NCBI GenBank assembly: GCA_021372535.1
Contig: JAJFUH010000183.1
Location: 1-64,000, forward strand
DNA from: a bacterium
Lineage (GTDB): Bacteria; Latescibacterota; Latescibacteria; Latescibacterales; Latescibacteraceae
Reading direction: 5' to 3'
Length of the DNA stretch: 64,000 bases
Below, piece by piece: positions 34,114 through 46,194 of the stretch. The notes below the pieces were generated by a model. The model was not told the origin of the DNA. It did no database searches and saw nothing but the letters and a program-made list of their open reading frames with translations. Each line of letters opens with the position of its first letter. The first letter of the stretch is position 1. Made by a program: the position numbers and the translations under genes.

Positions 34114-35479
34114 TGGACCTCCTCGATTCGCGATACTCATGTTTTGCTTTTGTAACGACAGCGGAAATCGCTATTTTCGATGGGCACACATAATCGCACA
34201 ATCCGCATCCGATACAGTCACAGGGCTTGAAACGGTAGCTTTCCTCGGTCTTTCCCGCTTCCACGTATTTCCAGATAAGAAACGGATAAATATTCACCGG
34301 GCACACCTCGTCGCAGTAATTACACTGCACACAGGGCCGAACACCGCCGTGGACATTGCTGTCGAGCTGTTTTGGCAGAAGCGGGATATAGTCGGCCATG
34401 GTGACCTTCGGGAAACTGTCGAGATTGAACCCCGGATTCATGAATCGCCACAGCTCCCTGACCGCACGCTCCCGTATCACCGAAATCTCTTTGTCTGTGG
34501 GACGGACAGACGATGTTCCGGGTGAAGAAATTCCCTCGCCCTCGAAAAGATTGCCGCGCACGATGCGCCATGATTCTTTTTCATCCGACTTCAGGAGACG
34601 GCGCTGAATTTCCTCAAACGTCATTCCGATGCGGATACGGTACCACCCGGGCCGTGATACGCCCGGTCCGGCTACCATGAGAATACGGTCGATAAGCGGC
34701 CTTCCCTGAGTAAGAGCTTCGGCAAGCTGGATGACATTGACAAAAGGCATGATGGTTATCGACCGGTCGCGAACACCCTCCGGCGAAACAAGCCTCATAT
34801 GAGCGGCGTCGCGTGCGAGCAGTTCGGGGTGTTCCTGCGGGTATTTATCGGATAGCGTTATGATTTTAGCGTTTTCTCTGATATCCGGCGCGGAAAAAAA
34901 ACGGGCGGTTTTTCCGGTAACAGTGATAACCGTCTCCGCTTGCGGAAAGAGCGCCTTGAGTATCTTCAGTCCGCCCGGAAACAGGGTGGTATCCGCAAAC
35001 ATCTCAGGCGACCATCCCTGATCGAGGGGACCGTTATGGACTGTATTGACGATAACATGCCGTACGGAACCGCACATATCCGGAGTATCGAACCAATGAT
35101 CAAAGAGAAGGCTGCAGCCGCTCGAACAGATAAGTCCGAACAACTCCCCGTGATTCAGATGCCAGGGATTCCTTGTATGACCGGCAACGGATTCGAACGA
35201 TTCAGAACTATCAGGGGTGATGGTTATCCCGCTGTCATCGATAGTGGCAACGTTCCCGCCGACAGGGGCCGGAAAAACGCATTTCGGGGAGCCGTCGCCA
35301 TGCTCGAAAAGTTTTTCACCGGCACGGATCGAGTCTCCCTGCTTTACAAGCGGAGATACCGATATCAGAGTACCTTTACAGAAGGATATATATGCTTTTT
35401 CGGGAACAGGTAGGGCTCTCAGAACAGGTTCCGCTTTGCCCTCAAAATGCTTGAAACTGTAGCCGCCGTGAAAAGCCAT
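34097..35479 (-). CDS. nqrA: NqrA/RnfC-like subunit with two [4Fe-4S] motifs
   Basis: 460 residues, first gene of nqrABCDEF. The N-terminus begins FHGGYSFKHFEGKAEP, recalling RnfC (TFKGGxHP), followed by a barrel-sandwich-like domain (about 25-90) and a Rossmann-like central region. The C-terminus has two complete CxxCxxCxxxCP motifs: Cys383/386/389/393 and Cys422/425/428/432. In Vibrio-type NqrA this ferredoxin-like domain is degenerate, whereas RnfC retains the clusters. This protein therefore looks RnfC-like although the operon ends in nqrF and lacks rnfB. A consensus promoter lies 50 bp upstream. Operon position makes it the A subunit; redox chemistry is inferred. Confidence 0.85.
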   Translation of the reverse strand: MAFHGGYSFKHFEGKAEPVLRALPVPEKAYISFCKGTLISVSPLVKQGDSIRAGEKLFEHGDGSPKCVFPAPVGGNVATIDDSGITITPDSSESFESVAGHTRNPWHLNHGELFGLICSSGCSLLFDHWFDTPDMCGSVRHVIVNTVHNGPLDQGWSPEMFADTTLFPGGLKILKALFPQAETVITVTGKTARFFSAPDIRENAKIITLSDKYPQEHPELLARDAAHMRLVSPEGVRDRSITIMPFVNVIQLAEALTQGRPLIDRILMVAGPGVSRPGWYRIRIGMTFEEIQRRLLKSDEKESWRIVRGNLFEGEGISSPGTSSVRPTDKEISVIRERAVRELWRFMNPGFNLDSFPKVTMADYIPLLPKQLDSNVHGGVRPCVQCNYCDEVCPVNIYPFLIWKYVEAGKTEESYRFKPCDCIGCGLCDYVCPSKIAISAVVTKAKHEYRESRRSNELPH

Positions 35480-35528
35480 AAAAAGAGTATTCCGGTTTGG
35501 AGAGTATCGGTTTGAATTTTAAGCTCAT

Positions 35529-35557
35529 ATTATACAATTTCCCACAGTGCAATGCAA
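35529..35557 (-). promoter_or_regulatory. sigma70 promoter of the nqr operon
   Basis: Minus strand TTGCAT (35557-35552), 17-bp spacer, perfect TATAAT (35534-35529), 50 bp ahead of the nqrA ATG. This is the best promoter match in the window. Confidence 0.65.
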
Positions 35558-35586
35558 CAAATAATCTGAAAGGACAAAGGGATAAT

Positions 35587-35618
35587 GTGACAAAGTGATT
35601 AAGTGACTGAGTGACAGA
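35587..35618. repeat. four tandem 8-bp units GTGAYNNA
   Basis: GTGACAAA, GTGATTAA, GTGACTGA, GTGACAGA in direct succession. It lies in the 413-bp gap 35480-35892, which contains no gene. Confidence 0.5.
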
Positions 35619-35802
35619 GGAGTCCGAGGGGATTTTCAGATTCGATGCGGTATTTCATGCCGGGTATTGTTTTATACTGTTTCTTATTTGACTATAGACT
35701 AATCGATGTACTATGTCATGTTCATACCCTTATCCCCGACCCATTTTCCATATATGTGAGAAGGGAGATAACATATCGAATCTCAATGTCTTATGTTTCC
35801 CT

Positions 35803-35820
35803 TCTCCCGTTTACGGGAGA
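35803..35820. repeat. TCTCCCG-TTTA-CGGGAGA hairpin with GGGTGAGGG tail
   Basis: A perfect 7-bp stem (35803-35809 and 35814-35820) followed by GGGGGCAGGGGGTGAGGG. This resembles a short CTCTCCC/GGGTGAGGG interspersed element found between genes in many bacteria. No U-tract follows in either direction, so it is not a convincing terminator. Confidence 0.45.
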
Positions 35821-35892
35821 GGGGGCAGGGGGTGAGGGTGAACAGAGGTTTGTTGAATTTCATTTTTTAGAAATCATATTACATATCCTGAA

Positions 35893-36696
35893 TTACCGCA
35901 TCTGTTCTTTGAGCCATGCGGGACGGTTGGTGGTTATTCCATTCACGCCGTACTGCCTGAGCTTCCGGGCAACAGACGGATCATCCACAGTCCATGCGTA
36001 CAGCGCAAGATCCGCAGACCTGACCGCACCGGCAAATTCTTTTGTCACCCCGCCGTAATGAACGTCGAGCCCGTCAAGGTTGTGTTTTTTTATGATATCG
36101 ATAAGACCGGCATCGTAAGGCCTGTATGTCCCGCTCGACTCGTTTTTTTTGGATACGGCAAGCCAGTGAACGGGGATTTCGGGCATGAGCACCTTGCATC
36201 GCGAAACCGTATCGAGGTCGAAACCGATGATGACGATTGACAGCCTTTTCCCGCTGTTATCGATGACCTCCCTGAGCGCCGGGAGAATGTCAGGGCCGCT
36301 CTTGATTTCTATGAAGAGACGTTTCCCGTCAGGAATCGTCCCGATGACCTCATCAAGGAACGGAATGCGTTCACCGGCGTATTCCGGTGATTTGAAGCTC
36401 CCGGCATCGAGTTCTCGCAGTGCTTCGGAGGATGTTTCGTTTACCATAAGGTCGACGCCGGTTATCCGTTTTGTCGTGGCATCGTGAATGACAGCTATTT
36501 TTCCGTCCTTCGTCATATGAACATCCACCTCAACCGCATCGGCGCCGAGTTCCCAGGCAAGTTTAACCGCCGCGAGGGTGTTTTCCGGGGCGCGATACGA
36601 TGCTCCGCGATGGGCAATGATAGCTGGAGTGCTGCCGCACCCGTTCAACAGCATAATGACTGCGGTGAACAGAAAGAGGGTATATAATTCATTCAT
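35893..36696 (-). CDS. lipoprotein glycerophosphodiester phosphodiesterase
   Basis: 267 residues. The lipobox LLNGC puts the lipid on Cys20. The GDPD TIM barrel starts IIAHRGASYRAPENT with catalytic His29, and DAVEVDVHMTKDG supplies Glu56 and Asp58 for metal and His60; LFIEIK and LYAWTVDD complete the fold. It hydrolyses glycerophosphodiesters to glycerol-3-phosphate and alcohols, probably in the periplasm as a lipid-anchored scavenging enzyme. It lies 57 bases after batD on the same strand and may share the transcript. Confidence 0.93.
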   Translation of the reverse strand: MNELYTLFLFTAVIMLLNGCGSTPAIIAHRGASYRAPENTLAAVKLAWELGADAVEVDVHMTKDGKIAVIHDATTKRITGVDLMVNETSSEALRELDAGSFKSPEYAGERIPFLDEVIGTIPDGKRLFIEIKSGPDILPALREVIDNSGKRLSIVIIGFDLDTVSRCKVLMPEIPVHWLAVSKKNESSGTYRPYDAGLIDIIKKHNLDGLDVHYGGVTKEFAGAVRSADLALYAWTVDDPSVARKLRQYGVNGITTNRPAWLKEQMR

Positions 36697-36753
36697 AATT
36701 GACTCCGATTTCGAAATTCTGATGAACAGCTCCGCAGTTCTGTGGCAGGTAGT

Positions 36754-38517
36754 TCAATGAATATTCTTCAACATGGAAATGATTTGAACCGTATCCCGAA
36801 TAACATTTTCAGGATTCACAGAATTATCAAACGAAGATGAAAACACATTGAAATCACATATCTCGATTATCGTCCGTATTCGTTCCGCAAGCTCAGGCGC
36901 CGCTCCATGACGGATGATGATGTCCTCAAGCTCCGCCGGGACAGTCATGACAGTATCGATAGTGAATATATCTTCGATATAACCCGTTATTGTCTCATGT
37001 ATGGTGCGGTAAAATCCTTTCATATCGTTTTGGCCGATCAGGTGTGAAGCATCATCCAGCCGTTTCGTTGCCCGCTTCAGAGCTGTGCGCTTACGCTGCA
37101 TACTCCTGTCGCTTATAATTCTGTCATGTCTTCTTTTCGCCCCGTACGAAATAAAAAACACTGCGCAGGGAACGATATATAAGAGAAATATAAAGTGAAA
37201 TGTGCGAGGATTTTTTCCGGAGTTTTCAAGTACTGATTTATCGGGCTTGATATAGCGGATATCAGAAGCGATGTGAGCAATGTCTTCCTGAATATCTTGC
37301 GGAATGACCGAATGTTCTTTAACCGCTGTTCCGGGTGAGACGGTCAATGTCACCGGCTTGGTGGAAACCGTATGATAGCACTTATCGCGGGGATTGAAAT
37401 AGGAAAGAGCAAACGAACCGACAGTATAGGAGCCTTCCTTCGGGGGCACGAGAGAATAATTCCATGTTTTTGTGCCGCCGACCGTCAGGCCGTTTTTTGT
37501 TATATCTTCGCTGACATGAGGGCCGTATGTTCTGAATGCGGACAAGTCAGGTTCGGTGAGGCTCGAAACAAGGCCGAGGTTACCCTGGCCGGTCAGTGTA
37601 ACGGTCACGGTAACTTCGTTGTCTGCATCGAGTTCTGTCGGTTGTACCGATGCTGTGATCGAAAATTTCCCCACCGCACCGGCAAACGAGGATGGTCTGT
37701 CATTTTCCGGCAGCGGCCTGATATGGAGAACAATCGGCTCCGAGATAAGCTGGCCCCATTGGGTTATCAGACCTTTAACAGAAGAGTAGGTCAGGTTTGC
37801 AGATCCAATGACCAGATCACCTGATGTTGCCGGGAAAAGGGCGATTCTGTAAACGTTGAACCAGCACTGTTCGCCTTTGATACGGATCGATTTTTCCATT
37901 ACTCCCGGCATTTCTACCGACCAGAATCCGGCTACCGGTGGTGCGGTGTAATTCGTATCCGTATTGTAAATATTGTCGAAATGGGTTAATTCGAACAATA
38001 CCTGTTCACCGACATAAGGATCTTTTTTATTGACCGATGATGTGACAAAGATATATCTGTCATCTCCCGGGAACGTGTGATTCGTTTGGAGTTTGTCCGG
38101 TTTAAGGAGCGGCGGCCCATCGACGACTTCGACAGAATTACCCTCGTTGAATGAGCGTACCCAGTTGGTCTTTCCCACGGTGAACGTTCCGGTTTTCAGG
38201 GGAATGAGCTGGTAAGTCTGAACGATGGTGCATTGCAGGTTTTTGTTTTGAGAATGTAATTGAACTGTGGTATATGCCCATATCGTACTGAACTCCGGTG
38301 TCGGAAAAAGCCGGGGATAATATTCCTTGAATCGTGAGGGGCCTGTTGCGGTAACCGTAAGGACAAGCCTGTCATGGAGGGAAATCCGTGAAGCGCTGAT
38401 TGTCGATGACAGCGTGTTCTCCTGGTCCTGGGCAGAGAGGACGCTGCTCATTACACATATTAGGACAAGAAACGAACCGCAGATTTTTCCCCGTTCTCCA
38501 AGCCGCAAAGCCTTCAC
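36754..38517 (-). CDS. batD: BatD-like protein (oxygen-tolerance family)
   Basis: 587 residues with a signal peptide (1-29, ending LSAQ), several Ig-like beta-sandwich domains typical of BatD (VNKKDPYVGEQVLFEL and VTVTLTGQGNLG are family-like), a membrane helix about residues 432-450, and a cytoplasmic helical C-terminus. BatD partners BatA and BatB in FCB genomes. Here it is separated by about 17 kb from the BatA gene and sits at the end of the smpB-rph-rdgB operon. It starts at a GTG overlapping the rdgB stop, with GAGGAG ahead. Envelope function is inferred from the family. Confidence 0.85.
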   Translation of the reverse strand: MKALRLGERGKICGSFLVLICVMSSVLSAQDQENTLSSTISASRISLHDRLVLTVTATGPSRFKEYYPRLFPTPEFSTIWAYTTVQLHSQNKNLQCTIVQTYQLIPLKTGTFTVGKTNWVRSFNEGNSVEVVDGPPLLKPDKLQTNHTFPGDDRYIFVTSSVNKKDPYVGEQVLFELTHFDNIYNTDTNYTAPPVAGFWSVEMPGVMEKSIRIKGEQCWFNVYRIALFPATSGDLVIGSANLTYSSVKGLITQWGQLISEPIVLHIRPLPENDRPSSFAGAVGKFSITASVQPTELDADNEVTVTVTLTGQGNLGLVSSLTEPDLSAFRTYGPHVSEDITKNGLTVGGTKTWNYSLVPPKEGSYTVGSFALSYFNPRDKCYHTVSTKPVTLTVSPGTAVKEHSVIPQDIQEDIAHIASDIRYIKPDKSVLENSGKNPRTFHFIFLLYIVPCAVFFISYGAKRRHDRIISDRSMQRKRTALKRATKRLDDASHLIGQNDMKGFYRTIHETITGYIEDIFTIDTVMTVPAELEDIIIRHGAAPELAERIRTIIEICDFNVFSSSFDNSVNPENVIRDTVQIISMLKNIH

Positions 38518-39122
38518 TCCTCGTCACAGGATTTCCCCAGGATTTCCTCGCTTTCAACAGCACATTTGAACGCATGCATCGCCTTGCCCCGGTGGCTTAT
38601 GGTGTTTTTTATATCGAGGGGAATTTCGGCAAATGTCAGACCGAGGGGCTCATAGAGAAACAGCGGATCGTACCCGAAACCGCCATCCCCGCGCTGTTCA
38701 TGGATTATTATCCCATCACTGACACCAATAGTGGTCCATTCGAAACCATCAGGGCGGACAAGAGCGAGCGCACAGACAAACCGGGCGGTTCTCAGGTGAT
38801 CCGGCACATCCCTGAGAAGATCGAGAAGCTTGCTGTTCCGCTCTTCGGTGGTCGGCGCAAAACGGGCCGACATGACCCCCGGAATGCCATTGAGAGCATC
38901 GACCTCGAGACCGCTGTCATCAGCAAGGGACATGATTCCCGTAAACGATGATGTCACGCGGGCTTTTATGAGAGCGTTTTCAAGGAACGTGGCGCCATCC
39001 TCGATTATATCCGGCATATCGGGATAATCTTTGAGCGAAGTAACGGAGATGTCATGTCCCGCGAGGAGTTTTTCAAACTCGGTGATCTTACCGGGATTGG
39101 TTGTGGCTATCACGAGTTTCAT
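38514..39122 (-). CDS. rdgB: non-canonical purine NTP pyrophosphatase (RdgB/HAM1)
   Basis: 202 residues. Hydrolyses dITP, ITP and XTP to monophosphates, keeping deaminated purines out of DNA. It begins MKLVIATTNPGKITEFEKLL, contains LADDSGLEVDALNGIPGV with the metal-binding acidic residues, and GGFGYDPLFLYE and SHRGKAM in the C-terminal half, all diagnostic. The start overlaps the rph stop (ATGA), the common rph-rdgB pairing, and the stop overlaps the batD start (GTGA). Confidence 0.96.
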   Translation of the reverse strand: MKLVIATTNPGKITEFEKLLAGHDISVTSLKDYPDMPDIIEDGATFLENALIKARVTSSFTGIMSLADDSGLEVDALNGIPGVMSARFAPTTEERNSKLLDLLRDVPDHLRTARFVCALALVRPDGFEWTTIGVSDGIIIHEQRGDGGFGYDPLFLYEPLGLTFAEIPLDIKNTISHRGKAMHAFKCAVESEEILGKSCDEE

Positions 39123-39844
39123 GATATATGCAGGGTTGCTTTCTGTATTTCGATAATGGTATGGATTGCCGGTTCCGCCGCATCGAGCATGGCATCGAGC
39201 GTGCTCCGGTCGAACGTTCTGTGTTCAGCTGTCCCCTGTATCTCGACGAGCTCCCCCGCTTCGGTCATGACTATGTTCATATCCACATCAGCGCCGGAGT
39301 CCTCGGCGTAGGTGAGGTCGAGGGCAAGGGCGCCGTTAACCATACCGGCGCTTATGGCCGCAACGAGACCGTTCATGGGATTGTCCCTGATCTTGCCCTT
39401 TTCGAGCATCCATGTCAGCGCATCATGGAGCGAAACCGCTGCGCCGATGATCGATGCGGTTCGTGTGCCGCCGTCCGCTGAAATGACATCGCAATCAATG
39501 GTGATTGTGTGTTCGCCGAGACTCTTATAGTCGGTTACCGCTCTCATGGCGCGGCCGATCAGGCGCTGGATTTCCATCGTTCGCCCGTTCTGCTGAGGAG
39601 AAGAGGACGGACGCCGGTTACGGGTATGGGTGGAACGCGGCAGCATGCCATACTCTGCGGTTATCCAGCCGGAATCCTGTCCGGCGAGCCACTGCGGCAC
39701 AAAGTCCGTCACACTCGCTGAGGTGATGACGCGTGTTCCTCCGAGGTCAACGAGACAGGAGCCTTCCGCATGGGGAAGGTAATTCCGCATCAGGGTCAGC
39801 GGGCGGATTTCGTCCGGCTGACGGTTGTCGGGACGTTTATTCAT
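39119..39844 (-). CDS. rph: ribonuclease PH
   Basis: 241 residues. Phosphorolytic 3'-5' exoribonuclease that trims tRNA 3' ends. Family features include the RPDNRQPDEIRP start, GWITAEYGMLPRSTHTR, EIQRLIGRAMRAV with the conserved Arg residues, and DCDVISADGGTRTASI. It lies ten bases after the DnaC-like gene and overlaps rdgB, so it is in the middle of a six-gene operon. Confidence 0.97.
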   Translation of the reverse strand: MNKRPDNRQPDEIRPLTLMRNYLPHAEGSCLVDLGGTRVITSASVTDFVPQWLAGQDSGWITAEYGMLPRSTHTRNRRPSSSPQQNGRTMEIQRLIGRAMRAVTDYKSLGEHTITIDCDVISADGGTRTASIIGAAVSLHDALTWMLEKGKIRDNPMNGLVAAISAGMVNGALALDLTYAEDSGADVDMNIVMTEAGELVEIQGTAEHRTFDRSTLDAMLDAAEPAIHTIIEIQKATLHIS

Positions 39845-39853
39845 GGGCTTCGA

Positions 39854-40663
39854 TCAGGTAAAGTTGTGTTCCCTGAGGTATTTATCGCGATAATCAGGGA
39901 GGTCGACCTTGATAACGGAGCACATTTCCTTGATACGGGAATGTATGCGCCCGTGGGCGATTTCTTTGTAATCGTTTATGTGAATGTTCGAGGTGATAAT
40001 GGTCAGATGCTCCATCTCGTACCGTGAATCGATGAGGTTGTAGAGCATCTCCGATTCCCATTCCGTATTGCGCTGAACTCCAAAATCATCGACCACGAGG
40101 AACGGAATTTCAATGAGCGCGTCAAGAATCTGGCCTCCGGAGCCGTACAACTCGTCGGTACTGTCATACGACCGTTTCAGCCGCTGGAAAAATTGGCGTG
40201 AGAGATCGACGAATCTGCCGCCAAGAGCGTACTTGAGCATGAGCTCCTGGAGTATGATGCAGGCAAGGAGTGTCTTTCCGCTGCCGGCGGCGCCCCAGAA
40301 ATAGTACCCTTTCATCGTATCAGGCCGGGGTTCGATGTCGCGCACGACCGTAGTTACCATGCCGATCAGTTTTTGTGCAACATCATTGACGATTTCGAAA
40401 TCCTCGATAAATTTCCACTTGTACTTATTGGGGACCTGGGCTTCTTTGAACGCTTTTCTTACCGTGGCAAGCTTCAGCCGTGCGCTCCTGCAGGGACACC
40501 AGGAGAAATTACCCTTGTTGTCGAACACCTGGTAGGGTTCGGCACCCCCGCAGGAACACAGCTTCTCTATACAGTCGCATATCCGGAGCTCGCCATGTGT
40601 ACCGGCTTTGATGTCTCGGTCATAAATAATACCGCTCGAACCGCATATTCTGCATCGTTTCAT
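39854..40663 (-). CDS. DnaC/DnaI-like AAA+ ATPase with N-terminal cysteine cluster
   Basis: 269 residues. Walker A is WGAAGSGKT ending at residue 131 and Walker B is FLVVDDFGVQ, followed by a sensor ITSNIHINDY, placing it in the DnaC/IstB/DnaI helicase-loader group. The first 60 residues hold eight cysteines (4, 7, 29, 31, 36, 38, 56, 58), likely one or two zinc sites, as in primosomal loaders such as DnaI but richer. It is not beside an IS21 transposase, which argues against IstB. It is four bases downstream of the amidase and ten upstream of rph. Helicase loading is the leading guess; a tRNA- or RNA-linked role is possible from context. Confidence 0.78.
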   Translation of the reverse strand: MKRCRICGSSGIIYDRDIKAGTHGELRICDCIEKLCSCGGAEPYQVFDNKGNFSWCPCRSARLKLATVRKAFKEAQVPNKYKWKFIEDFEIVNDVAQKLIGMVTTVVRDIEPRPDTMKGYYFWGAAGSGKTLLACIILQELMLKYALGGRFVDLSRQFFQRLKRSYDSTDELYGSGGQILDALIEIPFLVVDDFGVQRNTEWESEMLYNLIDSRYEMEHLTIITSNIHINDYKEIAHGRIHSRIKEMCSVIKVDLPDYRDKYLREHNFT

Positions 40664-40666
40664 TGC

Positions 40667-42346
40667 CTACTGGCTCCTCGATACGGTAAAGAGGTCTCGT
40701 TCCACGCCTTTTTTAAACAGTATGACAGCCTCGTAAATAGAAGCAGCTATTCGTTTCTGGTGGCTGGCGAGCCTGAGCATTTTTTCCTCTTTTGGATTGG
40801 AGATGAAACCGACTTCAAAGAGAACACTCGGCATGACTGCCTGTGTATTACGCATCACGAGGAACCCCGCCTGCTTGACTCCGCGATTTTCCTGGCGGGT
40901 TGAGGACACGGTGGTGTCGAGGAGGATGGAGCACATGCTCTGGCTTTCTTTAAGGAATACGTTTGAAACCATGTCGAACTGGATTTCCTTGAGTTCCTTT
41001 GATATATCATTGTTATCGAACATTTTTGCGTACTGCTGCGGGTTGTCCTCGAATGCAATCACCGCGTTCTCACGTTCCGCAACCCGTTTTGCGTCCTCGG
41101 TTTTTGCATCTGAGAGAAAATACACTTCGATACCGGAAACATTTTTGCTTTTGGTTGCATTGGCATGAATGCTGACAAAAAGCTTGCCGCTTTTGAGAGC
41201 AGTCCTCGCCCGCTCGTGGAGAGGAACAAAGACATCGGTGTCGCGAGTGAGAATGACCTTGACTTCTTTCTGTTTGTCGGCGATTTTCTTCAATTCCTTT
41301 GCGATGGCGAGCACAACGTCCTTCTCCTGCGTTCCACCAGGCCCCACCGCTCCCGGGTCTATGCCGCCGTGGCCCGGGTCGATCACAATGGTGTCAATAA
41401 CCCAGAGATCACCGTTGACATTCGGTTCAACCGGAATACTCGCCACGGGTTCGGGCGGTTTTTCGGCCAGCGACGCGATCGTATTCAACCGTTTACGGCG
41501 GAGGGATATGAGAAGTTCATGTGGCCTGGAACCTCTGGTCACATCGTAATTTTCCATGTCGTCCGAAACGAGGAACGAAACGATCAGCTCCCCGTTACCG
41601 GGAAAGGTTCTGAGTGAGCGAACCATGCCGACAGGCTGCATCACGGTGAGTGAATCGGGATCGAATATCCCGTCCTCCAACCGCAGATGAAGCCACCGCT
41701 GACCGTTGATAGACTGAAGCGTATCCTTGCAAGCCAGCGATTCCGCAAGCTCTATTCTGATGAGCGTCCCCTGGGTTCGTTCTTCAAATGACACCGACCG
41801 CACGGAGCCTGTCATGCCTTCCGTAATAACCGCCCGCACTCTTTCATCCCAGCGGATCGAACCGTTGAGAAGCGTTGAAAACAGCGGCAGTACTGTCGAA
41901 GCCGGAGCATATAACGCTCCATGAACCAGACATGACGGAGCCATCATGTTCACTGTGGCGCCGTTACACTGTGCAAATCGTGAACGGTTTTGGAGTGTCA
42001 GTGTTTTAGCACCTCTTTTCACCGTGAGGCTGTTGATAAGAGGATTATAATCGATTTTGAGCCTGAATGCCTCGGCGAGCTCGACCATCGACACATACGG
42101 TATTCTGTCGACCGGTACGACGGAAACCGACGAGAGATTGGCGGAATCAGCCCGAAACGCTCCGAGACAGGTTATAAAGGAAGCAATAATGACGGAAACG
42201 ATGATCCTGTAACAAGAGGTCTTGATATTTGCCCAAAAGTGGTCAAAAATTCTGTCCTTGACCGGTAATAATGAGCGGAAGATAGTCTGAAATGCCGGGA
42301 GATAATCCGGTGACTGTACGGGAGTCTCATTGTATCGCGCTTTCAT
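40667..42346 (-). CDS. N-acetylmuramoyl-L-alanine amidase (Amidase_3) with copper-amine-oxidase-like and AMIN-like domains
   Basis: 559 residues. A hydrophobic segment at about 46-64 follows an unusually long cytoplasmic N-terminal stretch, so the protein may be membrane-anchored. Next are a copper-amine-oxidase-like stalk ([16 protein letters not shown]) and an AMIN-type region. The C-terminal zinc amidase is complete: [30 protein letters not shown] and [14 protein letters not shown] supply the zinc ligands and catalytic Glu. It cleaves the bond between MurNAc and the stem peptide during cell separation. The start overlaps the smpB stop (ATGA). Confidence 0.92.
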   Translation of the reverse strand: MKARYNETPVQSPDYLPAFQTIFRSLLPVKDRIFDHFWANIKTSCYRIIVSVIIASFITCLGAFRADSANLSSVSVVPVDRIPYVSMVELAEAFRLKIDYNPLINSLTVKRGAKTLTLQNRSRFAQCNGATVNMMAPSCLVHGALYAPASTVLPLFSTLLNGSIRWDERVRAVITEGMTGSVRSVSFEERTQGTLIRIELAESLACKDTLQSINGQRWLHLRLEDGIFDPDSLTVMQPVGMVRSLRTFPGNGELIVSFLVSDDMENYDVTRGSRPHELLISLRRKRLNTIASLAEKPPEPVASIPVEPNVNGDLWVIDTIVIDPGHGGIDPGAVGPGGTQEKDVVLAIAKELKKIADKQKEVKVILTRDTDVFVPLHERARTALKSGKLFVSIHANATKSKNVSGIEVYFLSDAKTEDAKRVAERENAVIAFEDNPQQYAKMFDNNDISKELKEIQFDMVSNVFLKESQSMCSILLDTTVSSTRQENRGVKQAGFLVMRNTQAVMPSVLFEVGFISNPKEEKMLRLASHQKRIAASIYEAVILFKKGVERDLFTVSRSQ

Positions 42347-42792
42347 AAGGCCGCCTTTTTACGGGCACGGTCGATCTCACGCCGAGCGTCGCGTGAGGCT
42401 TTATCCTCACGTTTATCGTAGAGATGCTTTCCCCGCGCCAGTCCAAGTTCTACCTTGACTCGACCCCCGTTTAAATATAATGATAATGGAACAATTGTCA
42501 ATCCTTTCTCTTCGATGCTTTTACGAAGCCGTTCGATTTCGGCTGAATGCAGAAGCAATTTCCGTTTCCGGAGAGGGTCATGATTAAAAATATTCCCCTG
42601 TTCATAGGGGCTTATATGTAAGCCGATAAGCCAGAGCTCGTTATCGATCACCCTGGCATAGCTGTCATTGAGATTGACATGTCCCAGCCGTATCGACTTG
42701 ACTTCAGTTCCCTGGAGAACGATACCTGCTTCGTACTTCGAGAGAATGAAATAATCGTGATAGGCTTTCTTGTTTTTGGTAGCAATTTTCAT
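42343..42792 (-). CDS. smpB: SsrA-binding protein SmpB
   Basis: 149 residues. Binds tmRNA and delivers it to stalled ribosomes for trans-translation. The N-terminal [11 protein letters not shown], the [13 protein letters not shown] core, [14 protein letters not shown] and the basic C-terminal tail ([19 protein letters not shown]) are diagnostic. The ATG at 42792 is chosen over one at 42828, which would add an unlike leader. It heads a tightly packed operon smpB-amidase-dnaC-like-rph-rdgB-batD. The tmRNA gene itself is not in the window. Confidence 0.96.
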   Translation of the reverse strand: MKIATKNKKAYHDYFILSKYEAGIVLQGTEVKSIRLGHVNLNDSYARVIDNELWLIGLHISPYEQGNIFNHDPLRKRKLLLHSAEIERLRKSIEEKGLTIVPLSLYLNGGRVKVELGLARGKHLYDKREDKASRDARREIDRARKKAAL

Positions 42793-42950
42793 GGTGTTAA
42801 TATAATGGCTGGATATACAGGTAATCAACGTGTTTTATGGTTGTTCAATGGTTTGGGCCAGATAAAGAACCTCGAATTACTCAAACCTGACGAAAACGGT
42901 GCACGCAGGTATAAACGATGAATCTGCCTGTGATTTCCTGCTTTTTGTTC

Positions 42951-45785
<2,835 letters not shown>

Positions 45786-46194
45786 ATAGAACCTCCCGTT
45801 CAGAAAGTCATGATATTCAGGAAAACCGCATAATCAATGTGTATAGAAATTAATGATAACGTGATATCGTCACGGACATCCTTTCGGATATGGAATAACC
45901 TGACAATAAACGAAAATAGTATACAGGACATGCGTGCACAACCTGTTATTTCTCTGAATTGATACTCTCACCGGCAGTTTCAAATGCCAAAGATACTCTT
46001 TTTCCTGGCCGAATACACTCCGTGTATGGAAAAAATTTCCGGATTCTTTTTTCTCCGTGTCTCCGTGGTTAAATTCCATACTTTTTCAAAACCACTTGAA
46101 CTTGCAAGACTAATAAAATATATTAAAAAATCTTATATCGCTCTTGTGATGAATATTCGTTTTTTTTCAATAATACAGCAACGAGGGGGGTTAC
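45786..46194. other. 409-bp divergent intergenic region between the M14 peptidase and etfB
   Basis: No gene seen. It contains the common short motif CTCCGTGTCTCCGTGG (46053-46068), which may be an interspersed element, and a promoter for etfB at 46096-46124. AT-rich near etfB. Confidence 0.5.
46096..46124 (+). promoter_or_regulatory. sigma70-type promoter for etfBA and the dehydrogenase
   Basis: TTGAAC (46096-46101), 17-bp spacer, TATATT (46119-46124), about 70 bp before the etfB ATG, which also has a GAGGGGG ribosome-binding site. Confidence 0.55.

Noticed and set aside
34097-35479. Reading the operon as Rnf because the first subunit carries RnfC-like clusters
   Set aside because: The operon has a complete NqrF with [2Fe-2S], FAD and NADH domains and no RnfB; Nqr is the better name.
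35587-35618. CRISPR-like array
   Set aside because: The units are 8 bp with no spacers, and no cas genes occur in the window.
39854-40663. IstB helper ATPase of an IS21 element
   Set aside because: No IstA transposase or terminal repeats nearby, and the N-terminal cysteine cluster is not an IstB feature.
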